The notes beneath the pieces are model-generated. The model ran no database searches. It was not told where the DNA came from and saw nothing but the letters and a program-made list of their open reading frames with translations. This document shows positions 16,163-24,824 of a stretch of 64,000 nucleotides of DNA, piece by piece (position 1 is the first letter of the stretch; the number at the start of each line of letters is the position of its first letter). The DNA comes from Microbacterium oleivorans (lineage in GTDB: Bacteria > Actinomycetota > Actinomycetes > Actinomycetales > Microbacteriaceae), in contig NZ_MAYO01000003.1 of assembly GCF_001691565.1 (NCBI RefSeq), forward strand, positions 1-64,000, written 5' to 3'. A program made the translations under genes and the position numbers.

Positions 16163-17506
16163 GTGGCCCCCACCCCCGACTCCGCCCTCGGCCGCTTCCG
16201 CGAACTGCTGCAGATCCCGACGGTCTCCCTCGACCCCGGTGACCCCGACGCCGTCGGCACCGAGTTCCTCCGATTCCACGACGCTCTCGTCCGGCTCTAC
16301 CCTGCCCTGCACGAGATCCTCGAGCGCGAGGTAGTGGCCGACTACTCGCTCCTCTATCGCTGGCGCGGGCGGGGTGCCGTGTCTCCGCTCGTCCTGATGG
16401 CGCACATCGACGTCGTGCCCGTCGTCGCGTCGGAGTGGGCGCACGAGCCGTTCGGCGCCGAGCTCGTCGGGTCCGGTGACGCGGCCGAGATCCATGCCCG
16501 CGGTGCGGTCGACGACAAGGGGTCGCTCGTCGCGATCCTCGAGGCCGTGGAATCCCTCGTCGCCGAGGGGTTCACGCCCCAGCGCGACGTCTACCTGGCC
16601 TTCGGGCACAACGAGGAGGTCGCGGGCGACGGCGCGCAGGCGATCGTCGACGTACTCCGAGGCCGGGGTGTTCGGCCCTCGCTCGTCCTCGACGAGGGCG
16701 GCGCCGTCGTCGAAGGGGCGCTGCCGGGTGTGACCGTCCCGACCGCGGTCATCGGCGTCGCCGAGCGTGGTGTGATGACCGTGCACCTGACTGCCCGCGA
16801 GCTCGGAGGGCACGCGTCGACGCCGCCGCGCGATCCCGCGACCGCACGACTCGCGCGGGCCGTGCTCCGGGTGCACCGCCGTCCGTTCCCGACGCGGCTC
16901 GTGCCGCCGGTCCGTGCGATGTTCGAGACGGTCGCGCCCCACACGCGCGGACCGCTCCGCCGCGTGTTCGCGAGCATCGGGGTGACCGGGAGGCTGCTGG
17001 TCAAGGTGTTCCCGCGCCTCGGCCCCGAGCTCAACGCGCTCGTGCGGACCACCGCCGTCGTGACCGAGCTCTCCGGGGCGACCGGGGCGAACGTCCTGGC
17101 AACGTCCGCGCGGGCGAGCGTCAACGTGCGCCTCCTTCCCGGCGACACCGCGGCCTCGGCGGCCGCCCGCATCCGCCGCGTCGTCGGCGACCCGCTCGTC
17201 GAGGTCGAGGTGGTCTCGGCATCCGATCCGTCGCCGGTGTCGCCGTGGACGGGCCCCGCGTGGGAGCGGCTGGTCGCCGCGACCCGCTCGGCGCTCGGCG
17301 ACGACGTCCTGCCCACGCCCTACATCCAGCTCGGCGCGAGTGACAGCCGGTGGTTCACGGCCATCAGCGACCACGTGTACCGCTTCACTCCGTTCCACCT
17401 GACGCGGGGCGAGCGCGAGGCGCTGCACTCGCACAACGAGCGGATCCGGGTGGGCTCGTGGCTGCGGGGGATCGGTTTCTACCGGGACCTGCTGCGGGGG
17501 AGCTGA
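16163..17506 (+). CDS. M20-family metallopeptidase (dizinc, PM20D1-like)
   Basis: This 447-residue enzyme hydrolyses amide bonds in peptides or N-acyl amino acids. The dizinc motifs are in order: LMAHIDVVPV (His-x-Asp), RGAVDDKGSL (bridging Asp), GHNEEVAGDGA (catalytic Glu and next ligand), LDEGGAV, and the late His in ALHSHNERI. The central lid domain (about residues 200-330) is present. No signal peptide is seen, so it should be cytoplasmic. GTG start supported by TAGAGT. It ends one base short of the opposing hrpA end (17508). Confidence 0.87.
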   Translation: MAPTPDSALGRFRELLQIPTVSLDPGDPDAVGTEFLRFHDALVRLYPALHEILEREVVADYSLLYRWRGRGAVSPLVLMAHIDVVPVVASEWAHEPFGAELVGSGDAAEIHARGAVDDKGSLVAILEAVESLVAEGFTPQRDVYLAFGHNEEVAGDGAQAIVDVLRGRGVRPSLVLDEGGAVVEGALPGVTVPTAVIGVAERGVMTVHLTARELGGHASTPPRDPATARLARAVLRVHRRPFPTRLVPPVRAMFETVAPHTRGPLRRVFASIGVTGRLLVKVFPRLGPELNALVRTTAVVTELSGATGANVLATSARASVNVRLLPGDTAASAAARIRRVVGDPLVEVEVVSASDPSPVSPWTGPAWERLVAATRSALGDDVLPTPYIQLGASDSRWFTAISDHVYRFTPFHLTRGEREALHSHNERIRVGSWLRGIGFYRDLLRGS

Positions 17507-17507
17507 C

Positions 17508-20500
17508 TCAGCCCGCGAGGGCCTTCGAGATCCGTTGCAGCGAGACGGGCTCGGCGGTGCCGAGGCGCTGCGCGAACAGGCTCACGCGGAACTCCTCGAG
17601 CAGCCAGCGGGCGTGCTCGAGTCGTGCCGGCGCTGCGGCCGGCAGCGGGAGGATGCCCCCGGCATCCGCGAACAGGCCTGCGGCCCGCTCGTACTCGGTC
17701 ATCCGCTGACGGTCGCGACCGGGGTTGTCCCCGAGTCCGTCGACACGCTCCTTCGCGCCCTGCAGGTAGCGGGGGAGGTGCGCGAGGCGCGCGGTGCCGG
17801 TGCGGGAGAGGAACCCGGGGTGGATGAGGCCGGCGAGTTGGCCCTTCACATCGCCGAGGGCGGCGAGCAGGGTCATGGAGTTCTGGTTCTTCACCGCGCG
17901 CTCGACGTCCCGCTGGAGAGTGAGGATGCGGGCGGCGAGCGACACGGTCTGGAACAGCTCGTCGACGACCCGGGCGGAGAACGCATCGCGAGCTGCGGTG
18001 AAAGCGGCCTCGGTCCGGATGACCGTCTCGTCCATGACGGCGTCGGCGACCGCGACGCGCGCGTCCTCGATGAGCGCTTTGGCGGACGGGTACGGCGAGG
18101 CGGCCAGGGCCAGCTTCTCCGGAGCCGTCAGGTGGTCCATGACGTACGCCGTCGGGGAGGGGACGGCGAGCAGCAGCAGGCGCCGGGCGCCCGCGCGGGT
18201 CAGTTCTGCGGCGCGTTCGGCGGTCGACTCGATACGCAGCGACACGCCGTCCTTCGCGTCGACGAGGGCCGGGTACCCGCGGACGACACCGCCCGCGACC
18301 TTCGTGTCGACGACCTCGGGAAGATCCCCGACGTCCCACGTCGTGATCCCGGTGCGTTCGATCGGCGCGCTCGCCGCGGCGACGGCGGCGGCGGGGGATG
18401 CCGCCGGTTGGGGCCCGCGCTTCGGCGCGAGCGAGCGGGCGACGGACTCGCGGGCACGGCCGGCGAGTCGGTCCTGCAGCTCGCGCAGGTCGCGCGACGA
18501 TGCGACGGTGCGCCCGCGCTGGTCGACGGCGCGGAACGAGACGCCCAGGTGAGCGGGAACGCGCTCGAGGTCGAAGTCGCGCTCGGTGACCGGGTGGTGC
18601 GCGACGCGCTGGATGCGCGCGGCCAGGGCTGCACGGAGGGTGGATGCCGGGAGCCCGTCGGTGTCCTCGGGCCCCGACCCGCGCAGCTCGTCGCCGAGGG
18701 TGGTCGCCCAGTCCGCGGCGGGGACGACGTGCCGGCGGATGGCCTTGGGAAGTGCCTTGATGAGACCGGTGACGAGCTCGTCCCGCATCCCCGGCACCTG
18801 CCAGTCGAACCCGTCGGGGCGCAGCTGGGCGAGGAGGGCGAGCGGCACGACGACGCTCACACCGTCGTCGGGAGCACCGGGCTCGAAGCGGTACGCGAGG
18901 GAGAGCACCTGATCGCCCTGTCGCCAGCGCGTCGGGAAGTCGCGCTCGTCGGTGCGGGCGGACTCGCCGAGCAGGTCGGCCTCGGTCATGTCGAGGAGCT
19001 TCGGCGTCCGGGGCTGCGTCTCGCGCCACCACGTCTCGAACGACCGCACGTCGAACACGTCGTGCGGTACGCGCGCGTCGTAGAAGGCGTACACGGCTTC
19101 GTCGCCGACGAGGATGTCGCGGCGGCGTTCGCGCTCCTCGATGCGCTCGAGCTGGCGTCGCAGCTCGCCGTTGCGCCGTTCGAAGGCGGTGAGCCGCTTG
19201 TCGAGGTGCTGACTGTTCCACTCGCCCTCGACGAGCGCGTGGCGCAGGAACAGCTCGCGCGCGAGATCCCGGTCGCGGCGAGCGAGCTGCACGCGACGGC
19301 GCGGGATGATCTCGACCCCGAAGAGCGTCACCTTCTCGGCCGCGACGGCGGCGCCGGCATCCTTCGACCAGTGCGGGTCGCTGAGGCTGCGGTGCGCGAG
19401 GTCGCCGGCGAGATCCTCGGCCCACGCCGGGTCGATCGCGGCGACGGTGCGGCCGAACAGGCGCGAGGTCTCGACGAGCTCGGCGGCCATGACGGCATCG
19501 GGGGAGGCCTTGCGAAGGCCTGAGCCGGGGAACACCGCGAACGAGGCGCCGCGCGCGCCACGGTACTGCGGCAGGGGCTTGCGGGCGTTCTTCTTCGCGG
19601 GATCGGTCGTGACCGAGCGTGTGTCGAGGATGCCGATGTGGGAGAGGAGCCCCGACAGGATCGCGCGGTGCAGCGCATCGGGGTCGGCGGCTCCCGCCGT
19701 CTGACGCGGGGCATCCTTGGACGAACCGGACCGGGAGAGCGTCGAGAGCTGACGGTGCACGTCGAACCACTCGCGGACCCGCACGTAGTTGAGGTGCTCG
19801 CTGCGGCAGAGGCGCCGGAACGCGCTCGAGCCGAGTTCGCGCTGCTGCTCGCGCAGGTGGTTCCAGAGATTCAGCAGCGTGAGGAAGTCGCTCGTCGGGT
19901 CGACGAAGCGCGCGTGCAGGCGGTCGGCCTCCTCGCGGCGCTCCTCGGGACGCTCTCGGACGTCCTGGATGGACAGCCCCGACACGATGGCCAGGACATC
20001 GCGCGAGACGCCGAGCTTCTCGGCCTCGAGCAGCATCCGCGCGAACCGCGGGTCGATCGGCAGGCGGGCGATGCGGCGGCCGAGGCTCGTGAGGCGCAGG
20101 GCGCCGGTACGGCCCCCCACAGCGCGGAGCTCGGTCAGGAGCTCGACGGCGGCCTTCACGCCGCGGCTGTCGGGCTTGGTGAGGAACGGGAACTCGGTGA
20201 CGTCGCCGAAACCGAGCGACAGCATCTGCAGGATGACCGAGGCGAGCGAGGTGCGGAGGATCTCGGGCTCGGTGAACTCGGGGCGCGCCGCGAAGTCGTC
20301 CTCGCCGTACAGGCGGATGGCGATGCCCGCCGACGTGCGCCCGGCACGCCCGGAGCGCTGCTGCGCCGAGGCCTGCGAGATCGCCTCGATCGGCAGGCGC
20401 TGGATCTTCGAGCGCACGCTGTAACGCGAGATGCGCGCCGTGCCGGTGTCGACGACGTAGCGGATGCCGGGGACCGTGAGGCTCGTCTCGGCGACGTTCG

Positions 20501-21380
20501 TGGCGAGGATGATCCGCCGACGGACGCCGGCGACCGCTGACGGCTCGAAGACGCGGTGCTGCTCGGCGGAGGAGAGTCGGCCGTACAGCGGCAGCACCTC
20601 GGTGGGGCGGGCGTCCTTCGCGTACAGGCCGCGGACGGCGTCCATCGCGTCGCGGATCTCCGCTTCGCCGGGGAGGAAGACGAGCACGTCGCCGTCCGGC
20701 TCGCGGTCAAGTTCGCGGAGCGCCGCGAGGAGGCCGTCGACGTCGTCCTCGGACTCCTCGTCGTGCGCGCGGTAGCGGATCTCGACGGGGTACGTGCGGC
20801 CGGAGACCTCGATGATCGGGGCGGGGACGCGCTCACCGTCGGATCCCGTCGCCGCGAAGTGGGCGGCGAAGCTCTCGGGGTCGATCGTCGCCGAGGTGAT
20901 GATCACCTTGAGGTCGGGGCGCTCCGGCAGGATGCGGGCGAGGTAGCCGAGGAGGAAGTCGACGTTCAACGACCGCTCGTGGGCCTCGTCGACGATGATC
21001 GTGTCGTAGCGGCGGAGGAGCCGGTCGCGGTGGATCTCGTTGAGCAGGATGCCGTCGGTCATCAGCGTGACCTGCGTGGCGTCGGTCACCTCGTCGGTGA
21101 AGCGGACCTTGTAACCGATCGCACCGCCGAGCGGCACCTGCACCTCGTGCGCGAGGCGCTCGGCGATCGAGCGGGCCGCGATGCGGCGGGGCTGCGTGTG
21201 CGCGATGCGCGTGCGGCCGAGTTCGAGGCACATCTTCGGCAGCTGGGTCGTCTTGCCGGATCCGGTGGCGCCGGCGACGATGACGACCTGGTTCTCCGCG
21301 ATGGCGCGCGAGATCTCGTCCCGAGCGGCGCTGACGGGCAGCTCCGGGGGATACGAGATGACGGGGGCGGGTGCGGACAC
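17508..21380 (-). CDS. hrpA: ATP-dependent DEAH-box RNA helicase HrpA
   Basis: The 1290-residue length is that of full bacterial HrpA. Helicase motifs are in order: GATGSGKTTQ (motif I), TQPRR (Ia), VDEAHERS (II), SATID (III), NVAETS (V) and QRSGRAGR (VI), within the first 350 residues; helicase-associated and OB-fold regions follow, with the long DUF3418 C-terminal part typical of HrpA. The enzyme unwinds RNA and in E. coli rescues stalled ribosomes; that role is family knowledge. GTG at 21380 has TAGCAT 8 bases upstream. It stands alone as a transcription unit. Confidence 0.94.
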   Translation of the reverse strand: MSAPAPVISYPPELPVSAARDEISRAIAENQVVIVAGATGSGKTTQLPKMCLELGRTRIAHTQPRRIAARSIAERLAHEVQVPLGGAIGYKVRFTDEVTDATQVTLMTDGILLNEIHRDRLLRRYDTIIVDEAHERSLNVDFLLGYLARILPERPDLKVIITSATIDPESFAAHFAATGSDGERVPAPIIEVSGRTYPVEIRYRAHDEESEDDVDGLLAALRELDREPDGDVLVFLPGEAEIRDAMDAVRGLYAKDARPTEVLPLYGRLSSAEQHRVFEPSAVAGVRRRIILATNVAETSLTVPGIRYVVDTGTARISRYSVRSKIQRLPIEAISQASAQQRSGRAGRTSAGIAIRLYGEDDFAARPEFTEPEILRTSLASVILQMLSLGFGDVTEFPFLTKPDSRGVKAAVELLTELRAVGGRTGALRLTSLGRRIARLPIDPRFARMLLEAEKLGVSRDVLAIVSGLSIQDVRERPEERREEADRLHARFVDPTSDFLTLLNLWNHLREQQRELGSSAFRRLCRSEHLNYVRVREWFDVHRQLSTLSRSGSSKDAPRQTAGAADPDALHRAILSGLLSHIGILDTRSVTTDPAKKNARKPLPQYRGARGASFAVFPGSGLRKASPDAVMAAELVETSRLFGRTVAAIDPAWAEDLAGDLAHRSLSDPHWSKDAGAAVAAEKVTLFGVEIIPRRRVQLARRDRDLARELFLRHALVEGEWNSQHLDKRLTAFERRNGELRRQLERIEERERRRDILVGDEAVYAFYDARVPHDVFDVRSFETWWRETQPRTPKLLDMTEADLLGESARTDERDFPTRWRQGDQVLSLAYRFEPGAPDDGVSVVVPLALLAQLRPDGFDWQVPGMRDELVTGLIKALPKAIRRHVVPAADWATTLGDELRGSGPEDTDGLPASTLRAALAARIQRVAHHPVTERDFDLERVPAHLGVSFRAVDQRGRTVASSRDLRELQDRLAGRARESVARSLAPKRGPQPAASPAAAVAAASAPIERTGITTWDVGDLPEVVDTKVAGGVVRGYPALVDAKDGVSLRIESTAERAAELTRAGARRLLLLAVPSPTAYVMDHLTAPEKLALAASPYPSAKALIEDARVAVADAVMDETVIRTEAAFTAARDAFSARVVDELFQTVSLAARILTLQRDVERAVKNQNSMTLLAALGDVKGQLAGLIHPGFLSRTGTARLAHLPRYLQGAKERVDGLGDNPGRDRQRMTEYERAAGLFADAGGILPLPAAAPARLEHARWLLEEFRVSLFAQRLGTAEPVSLQRISKALAG

Positions 21381-21388
21381 AGCCTTCG

Positions 21389-21394
21389 ATGCTA
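21389..21394 (-). promoter_or_regulatory. -10 box of hrpA
   Basis: Minus strand TAGCAT, 8 bases before the GTG at 21380; weaker match to the leaderless spacing than the 6-base cases. Confidence 0.45.
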
Positions 21395-21441
21395 TCGCGC
21401 GGACCGGTGACGGCGGCTGCCCTGCGCGTCGGCGATGCGGC

Positions 21442-22188
21442 TCAGCGTTCGGACTTCTGCGATTCGTCGAGCAGCGGCAGATCGGCCGCCGTCACGAGGC
21501 GTGACAGGATCGCGTGCTCGACGAGGCGTGCGCGCCGGTTGGTGGCCAGCTTCCCGGCGCCGCCGCGGAGACCCTGCACGCCTTCGCGGTCGAACTTGTC
21601 GCACACGTTGTCGAGCTTGCGGTTGAAGGTCGTCAACGGCCACCCGAGCCGTTCGGCCGCCTTCGCCGATGTCGGGATCTGGCTCGAGCCCATCATCCCG
21701 CCGCGCAGGATCGGCTCGCACAGCGCGATCAGGAGGATGCGCTGGCTGGCGGTCAACGGCACCGCGCCGATGGTCGTGCCCCCGTCGGTGCTGTCGCCGT
21801 CGAGGCCGGTGACCCGGCCGGTGAATCGAGCCGCTCCGTTGCGGATCGTGAACTCGTACGTGTACGCCCCGGCGGAGAACATGACGACGAGCTCCGGGAA
21901 CACGAGTGGCACACGAGTCCCGGGACCGAGCATGGCCTGGTACGCGCCGTCCGACGTCGCCAGGGCGACCGAGATCGACCGTCCCGTGTTGGTGAGCCAC
22001 CACATGCCCTGGGAGGACTCGATCTCGAGCAGCCGTCGGTGCAGGTACGGGTTCGTGTCGATCACGAGATCGGCGTCCCGCCCGATCGAATACGTCTGGC
22101 CCGGCGTCGGGTGGAACCACTCGCCGCAGAACTCGATGCCGAGCTCCGCGGCATCCGTCTCGGCCGTCATCTCGATGTCTTCCGTCAT
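21442..22188 (-). CDS. Degenerate FHA-domain protein with C-terminal HTH
   Basis: This 248-residue protein has an FHA-like beta-sandwich at its N-terminus (about 14-110) and a helical C-terminus with a likely winged HTH (TASQRILLIALCEPILR, then SSQIPTSAKAAERLGW and FNRKLDNVCDKF). The FHA part keeps IGRDADLVID but the phospho-peptide-contacting Ser-x-x-His is replaced by PYLHRR and the STNG turn by TNTG, so phospho-threonine binding may be weakened or lost. It is a candidate output regulator of the kinase operon, comparable in logic to EmbR, though the domain order differs. The ATG at 22188 overlaps the upstream stop as ATGA; an ATG 12 codons earlier lies inside the upstream gene. Confidence 0.7.
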   Translation of the reverse strand: MTEDIEMTAETDAAELGIEFCGEWFHPTPGQTYSIGRDADLVIDTNPYLHRRLLEIESSQGMWWLTNTGRSISVALATSDGAYQAMLGPGTRVPLVFPELVVMFSAGAYTYEFTIRNGAARFTGRVTGLDGDSTDGGTTIGAVPLTASQRILLIALCEPILRGGMMGSSQIPTSAKAAERLGWPLTTFNRKLDNVCDKFDREGVQGLRGGAGKLATNRRARLVEHAILSRLVTAADLPLLDESQKSER

Positions 22189-22730
22189 CACATGCCCCCT
22201 TGAAAGATCTGGACGATGCCCCACACGGCGCCGGCGACCAGTGCCGCTCCCGCGATCGCAACGGCGACGATGCCCCCGCGGCGCGGGCGCCCGGAGGGTG
22301 CTGCGACGGGCGAGGTGGGTGGTGCGACGGGCGTGCGCGTAATCGCCGGGACGGTCTCGCCTCCGCGCGGCGAATAGACCGCCCGGGAAGCCAGGGTTCC
22401 CGACGCCGACGCGGAGCGCGGTGTGTCGGCGCGTCCGTGGACGATCGGGCGGCCGCCGGCATCCGGTGTCGAGCGAGGCTCGGCCACCCGCGTGGCGTCC
22501 TCTGTGCGTCGCTCGGCGAGCAGGGTCTCGTCGTCGGGTGTGCGTCGCTCGGCGAGCAGGGTCTCGTCGTCGGGTGTGCGTCGCTCGGCGAGCAGGGTCT
22601 CGTCGTCGGGTGTGCGTCGTGCGGCGAGGAGGGTCTCGTCGTCGGGTGTGCGTCGTGCGGCGAGGAGGGTCTCGTCGTCGGGCTCCTCGGACGTCACGCG
22701 GTGGGTGCGGTCGTCGACCGGATCAGTCAT
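22188..22730 (-). CDS. Tail-anchored protein with five PDDETLLA repeats
   Basis: This 180-residue protein has no recognised domain. Residues 17-76 are five tandem 12-mers of the form PDDETLLAxRRT (x is Ala twice, then Glu three times), with degenerate copies on both sides (DDRTHRV at 6-12, EDATRVAEPR at 77-86). A Pro/Ser-rich linker follows and a single hydrophobic helix (about 152-172) ends seven residues before the C-terminus, so it is tail-anchored with the repeats in the cytoplasm. It lies between PP2C and FHA-HTH genes, overlapping both. I infer a multivalent kinase substrate and FHA-docking scaffold. Confidence 0.72.
   Translation of the reverse strand: MTDPVDDRTHRVTSEEPDDETLLAARRTPDDETLLAARRTPDDETLLAERRTPDDETLLAERRTPDDETLLAERRTEDATRVAEPRSTPDAGGRPIVHGRADTPRSASASGTLASRAVYSPRGGETVPAITRTPVAPPTSPVAAPSGRPRRGGIVAVAIAGAALVAGAVWGIVQIFQGGM
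22503..22682. repeat. Five perfect-length 36-bp tandem repeats
   Basis: Units begin at 22503, 22539, 22575, 22611 and 22647. Units 1-3 are identical to each other and units 4-5 are identical to each other, differing from the first set at a few bases. They lie wholly in frame inside the tail-anchored protein gene and encode its 12-residue repeats. Near-identity at the DNA level indicates recent expansion; copy number probably varies between strains. Confidence 0.95.
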
Positions 22731-23574
22731 GACGTCTCCGGCGCGAGGGCACCGTCTCGACCTCGATGGTGCCGGAGGCGGGTTCGCTCGTGACGAGGCC
22801 GCCCGTCGTGTCCTCGAGGCGGGGGTGGATGCCGCCGCCCACCACGTCGACGACGATCGCTGTGACGTTGTCGCGGCCGCCGTGGGCCAGGGCCTGCGAG
22901 ATCAGTGCGCCCGTGGTCTGGGCGGGCGATGCTCCGGAGAGGAGCCCGGCGCGGATCGCCTCGTCGGTGATCTCACCGGACAGGCCGTCTGAGCAGACGA
23001 GCAGGCGCTCGCCGGTGACGACCGGCAGAAGCCAGAAGTCCGCAGGGCTCTGCTCGCCGCCGACGGCTCGCGTGATGACGTTGCGTCCCTCGAACGTCGC
23101 CATGTCCTCACGGGCGAGACGCCCGGCATCCACCATCTCCTGAGCGATGGAGTGGTCGACGGTGAGTTGCTCCAGACGCTCCGACAACAGCCGGTAGACG
23201 CGCGAATCGCCGACGTTCACGACGAGCCACCGGTTCTCGCCGTTCTGCTGCACGGCGACGATGCCGGTGAGGGTCGACCCCGCGCCGCGCGTGGTCCGAC
23301 GCGAGATCGCACCGACCGCGGCGTGGGCAGCGTGGACCGCATCCGCGACCTCTTCGGGCGTCACGTCCCCGCGGCCCACGAAACCGCGGAACGCGTCGAT
23401 CACGGCGGCGGAGGCGAGATCGCCCGCCTCGTGACCGCCCATTCCGTCGGCGACGACGAAGACGGGGAAGCTCGCGAGGTAGGAGTCCTCGTTGACGCGA
23501 CGGCGGAGCCCCGTGTCGGTGAGGGCGCCGCTGATGACCTCGAACGGGAGGGGTGAGGGCTCGCGCATCGTCAT
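22723..23574 (-). CDS. PP2C-family protein phosphatase (PstP-like)
   Basis: This 283-residue enzyme removes phosphate from Ser/Thr. All PPM motifs are present: NEDS near residue 29, VADGMGGHEAGDLAS, GSTLTG, VGDSRVYR, VCSDGLSGEI and GGRDNVTAIVV, with the metal-binding Asp residues. There is no transmembrane segment; the tail carries EVETVPSRRRRHD, which resembles the acidic-Thr-Arg motif repeated elsewhere in the operon. The likely partner is the kinase at 35615-36772. The ATG at 23574 overlaps the upstream FHA gene's stop as ATGA, and it overlaps the repeat-protein gene by 8 bases. Confidence 0.9.
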   Translation of the reverse strand: MTMREPSPLPFEVISGALTDTGLRRRVNEDSYLASFPVFVVADGMGGHEAGDLASAAVIDAFRGFVGRGDVTPEEVADAVHAAHAAVGAISRRTTRGAGSTLTGIVAVQQNGENRWLVVNVGDSRVYRLLSERLEQLTVDHSIAQEMVDAGRLAREDMATFEGRNVITRAVGGEQSPADFWLLPVVTGERLLVCSDGLSGEITDEAIRAGLLSGASPAQTTGALISQALAHGGRDNVTAIVVDVVGGGIHPRLEDTTGGLVTSEPASGTIEVETVPSRRRRHD

Positions 23575-24776
23575 CGCGTGCCCGAGTCCAGGGTGAGCTC
23601 GGCATCGCCGAGGAGGAACCGGCCGGTGACCGGAGTCGGCGTTCCGACCGGGATTTCGGCGTCTCCGTCGCCGACGAGGACGCCGTTCGTGGACGACAGG
23701 TCGGTGATCGTCCAGCCGTCGTCCGTGCGCTGCAGGAGAGCATGGGTTTTCGAGACGGTGCGTGTCGCGTCTTCGATCGCGACGGTCTGCGCCCCGGGCT
23801 GGTCCGTCGGGGGCGTGGGATTGCGGCCGAGGACGACGACGGCGGCCGTGAGCGCGATCGTCTCTCCGGTCGGCAGACGAAGGGTGACGTTCGGTCGACG
23901 ATGCGCGGCGAGAACGGTGTGCTCTTCGACCTCCGCCTCCGTGGCGGGAGCGGGGTCGAACCTCGGCGCGGCGGAGGGCGCGACCGGAGCGGACGCCGGC
24001 GTTGTCGGTGCCAGCGGCGGCGGCGACCAGGGATTCGTGGACGCGGGGGTCCCCGGCTGCAGGGGGACCGCGACGGGGGAGGGCGACGAGGGCGACGACG
24101 CGGGGACCGCAAGCGGGGGCGGCGGTGCGAAGGCGGTGGTGTCGGTGGGGAGGGCTGCGGCTGCGGGAGCGTCGGCCGCGGCGAACGGCGTCGGGGGGAT
24201 GCCGCCGCGGGGGATTCCCTGCCAGGTCGCCGAACCCCACCCGATGATCGACGCCCAGACGGGCAGCAGAAGGGCGCCGAGGACGACGTACCCGCCGCTC
24301 CGGCCGAAGCCGCGATTGAGGGGACGCATCATCCGGAGCATGACGACGATCGCGGCTGCGGCGAAGACGAGGAAGAAGAGCATCGGGACGACGGTCGCAG
24401 CGAGGAGAGCGCCCGAAGCGTCTCCGCCCCCGCCGAACACCGCGTCCTGCGCCGACTGAGCGATCAGCGCCGCGGTAACCGACGCCAGGATCACGGTCAG
24501 GATGCCGCCGCCCACCAGGGCGGCAGCCCACCAGCCCGGCACGCCCGCCAGCTCGAACAGCAGCCAGAGATTCCAGACCGGGACCCATGCCCGACCCGGC
24601 GGCCGGTTCGCCTTGCGGAAGACGGCAGCGAGAGCCATCGACCCCCAGACGTACACGCCGATCGCGGCTATGAGCTGGACCACGACGGCGACGATCGATA
24701 TCGCGGCGGCACCCGCCGATGCACCGACGGCGACCTCGGCGATCGGGAGCACGCTCTCCGTCGTCACGCTCTGCAT
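23571..24776 (-). CDS. Multi-span membrane protein with C-terminal FHA domain
   Basis: About 401 residues: four or so hydrophobic helices in residues 20-180 with conserved WVPVWNLWLLFELAG (DUF5684-like), a Pro/Ala/Ser-rich cytoplasmic linker, and an FHA domain from about 313 to the end. The FHA core is canonical (LGRNP, VSKTH, SSTNG) so it should bind phospho-threonine. Just ahead of it, EVEEHTVLAAHRR (Thr 287) resembles the repeats of the tail-anchored protein, as in GarA/OdhI proteins where a phospho-acceptor precedes the FHA domain. The ATG at 24776 (MQSVTTES) begins the natural N-terminus; an upstream ATG would add 15 charged residues. Confidence 0.82.
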   Translation of the reverse strand: MQSVTTESVLPIAEVAVGASAGAAAISIVAVVVQLIAAIGVYVWGSMALAAVFRKANRPPGRAWVPVWNLWLLFELAGVPGWWAAALVGGGILTVILASVTAALIAQSAQDAVFGGGGDASGALLAATVVPMLFFLVFAAAAIVVMLRMMRPLNRGFGRSGGYVVLGALLLPVWASIIGWGSATWQGIPRGGIPPTPFAAADAPAAAALPTDTTAFAPPPPLAVPASSPSSPSPVAVPLQPGTPASTNPWSPPPLAPTTPASAPVAPSAAPRFDPAPATEAEVEEHTVLAAHRRPNVTLRLPTGETIALTAAVVVLGRNPTPPTDQPGAQTVAIEDATRTVSKTHALLQRTDDGWTITDLSSTNGVLVGDGDAEIPVGTPTPVTGRFLLGDAELTLDSGTR

Positions 24777-24824
24777 GTGTCCTCGTCCTTCGTCATGGGT
24801 TCCCTCCGTCCCGCACCGCACACC

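Noticed and set aside
17535..19523. A 662-codon open frame opposite hrpA
   Set aside because: Antisense shadow of a recognisable helicase; no motif of its own.
22503..22682. Five 36-bp repeats, a typical CRISPR repeat length
   Set aside because: The units are directly contiguous with no spacers, in frame inside a gene, and no cas genes are near.
22723..24588. A 621-codon frame starting upstream of the PP2C gene
   Set aside because: The part upstream of 23574 is an out-of-frame reading of the FHA gene; PP2C homology begins at the ATG at 23574.
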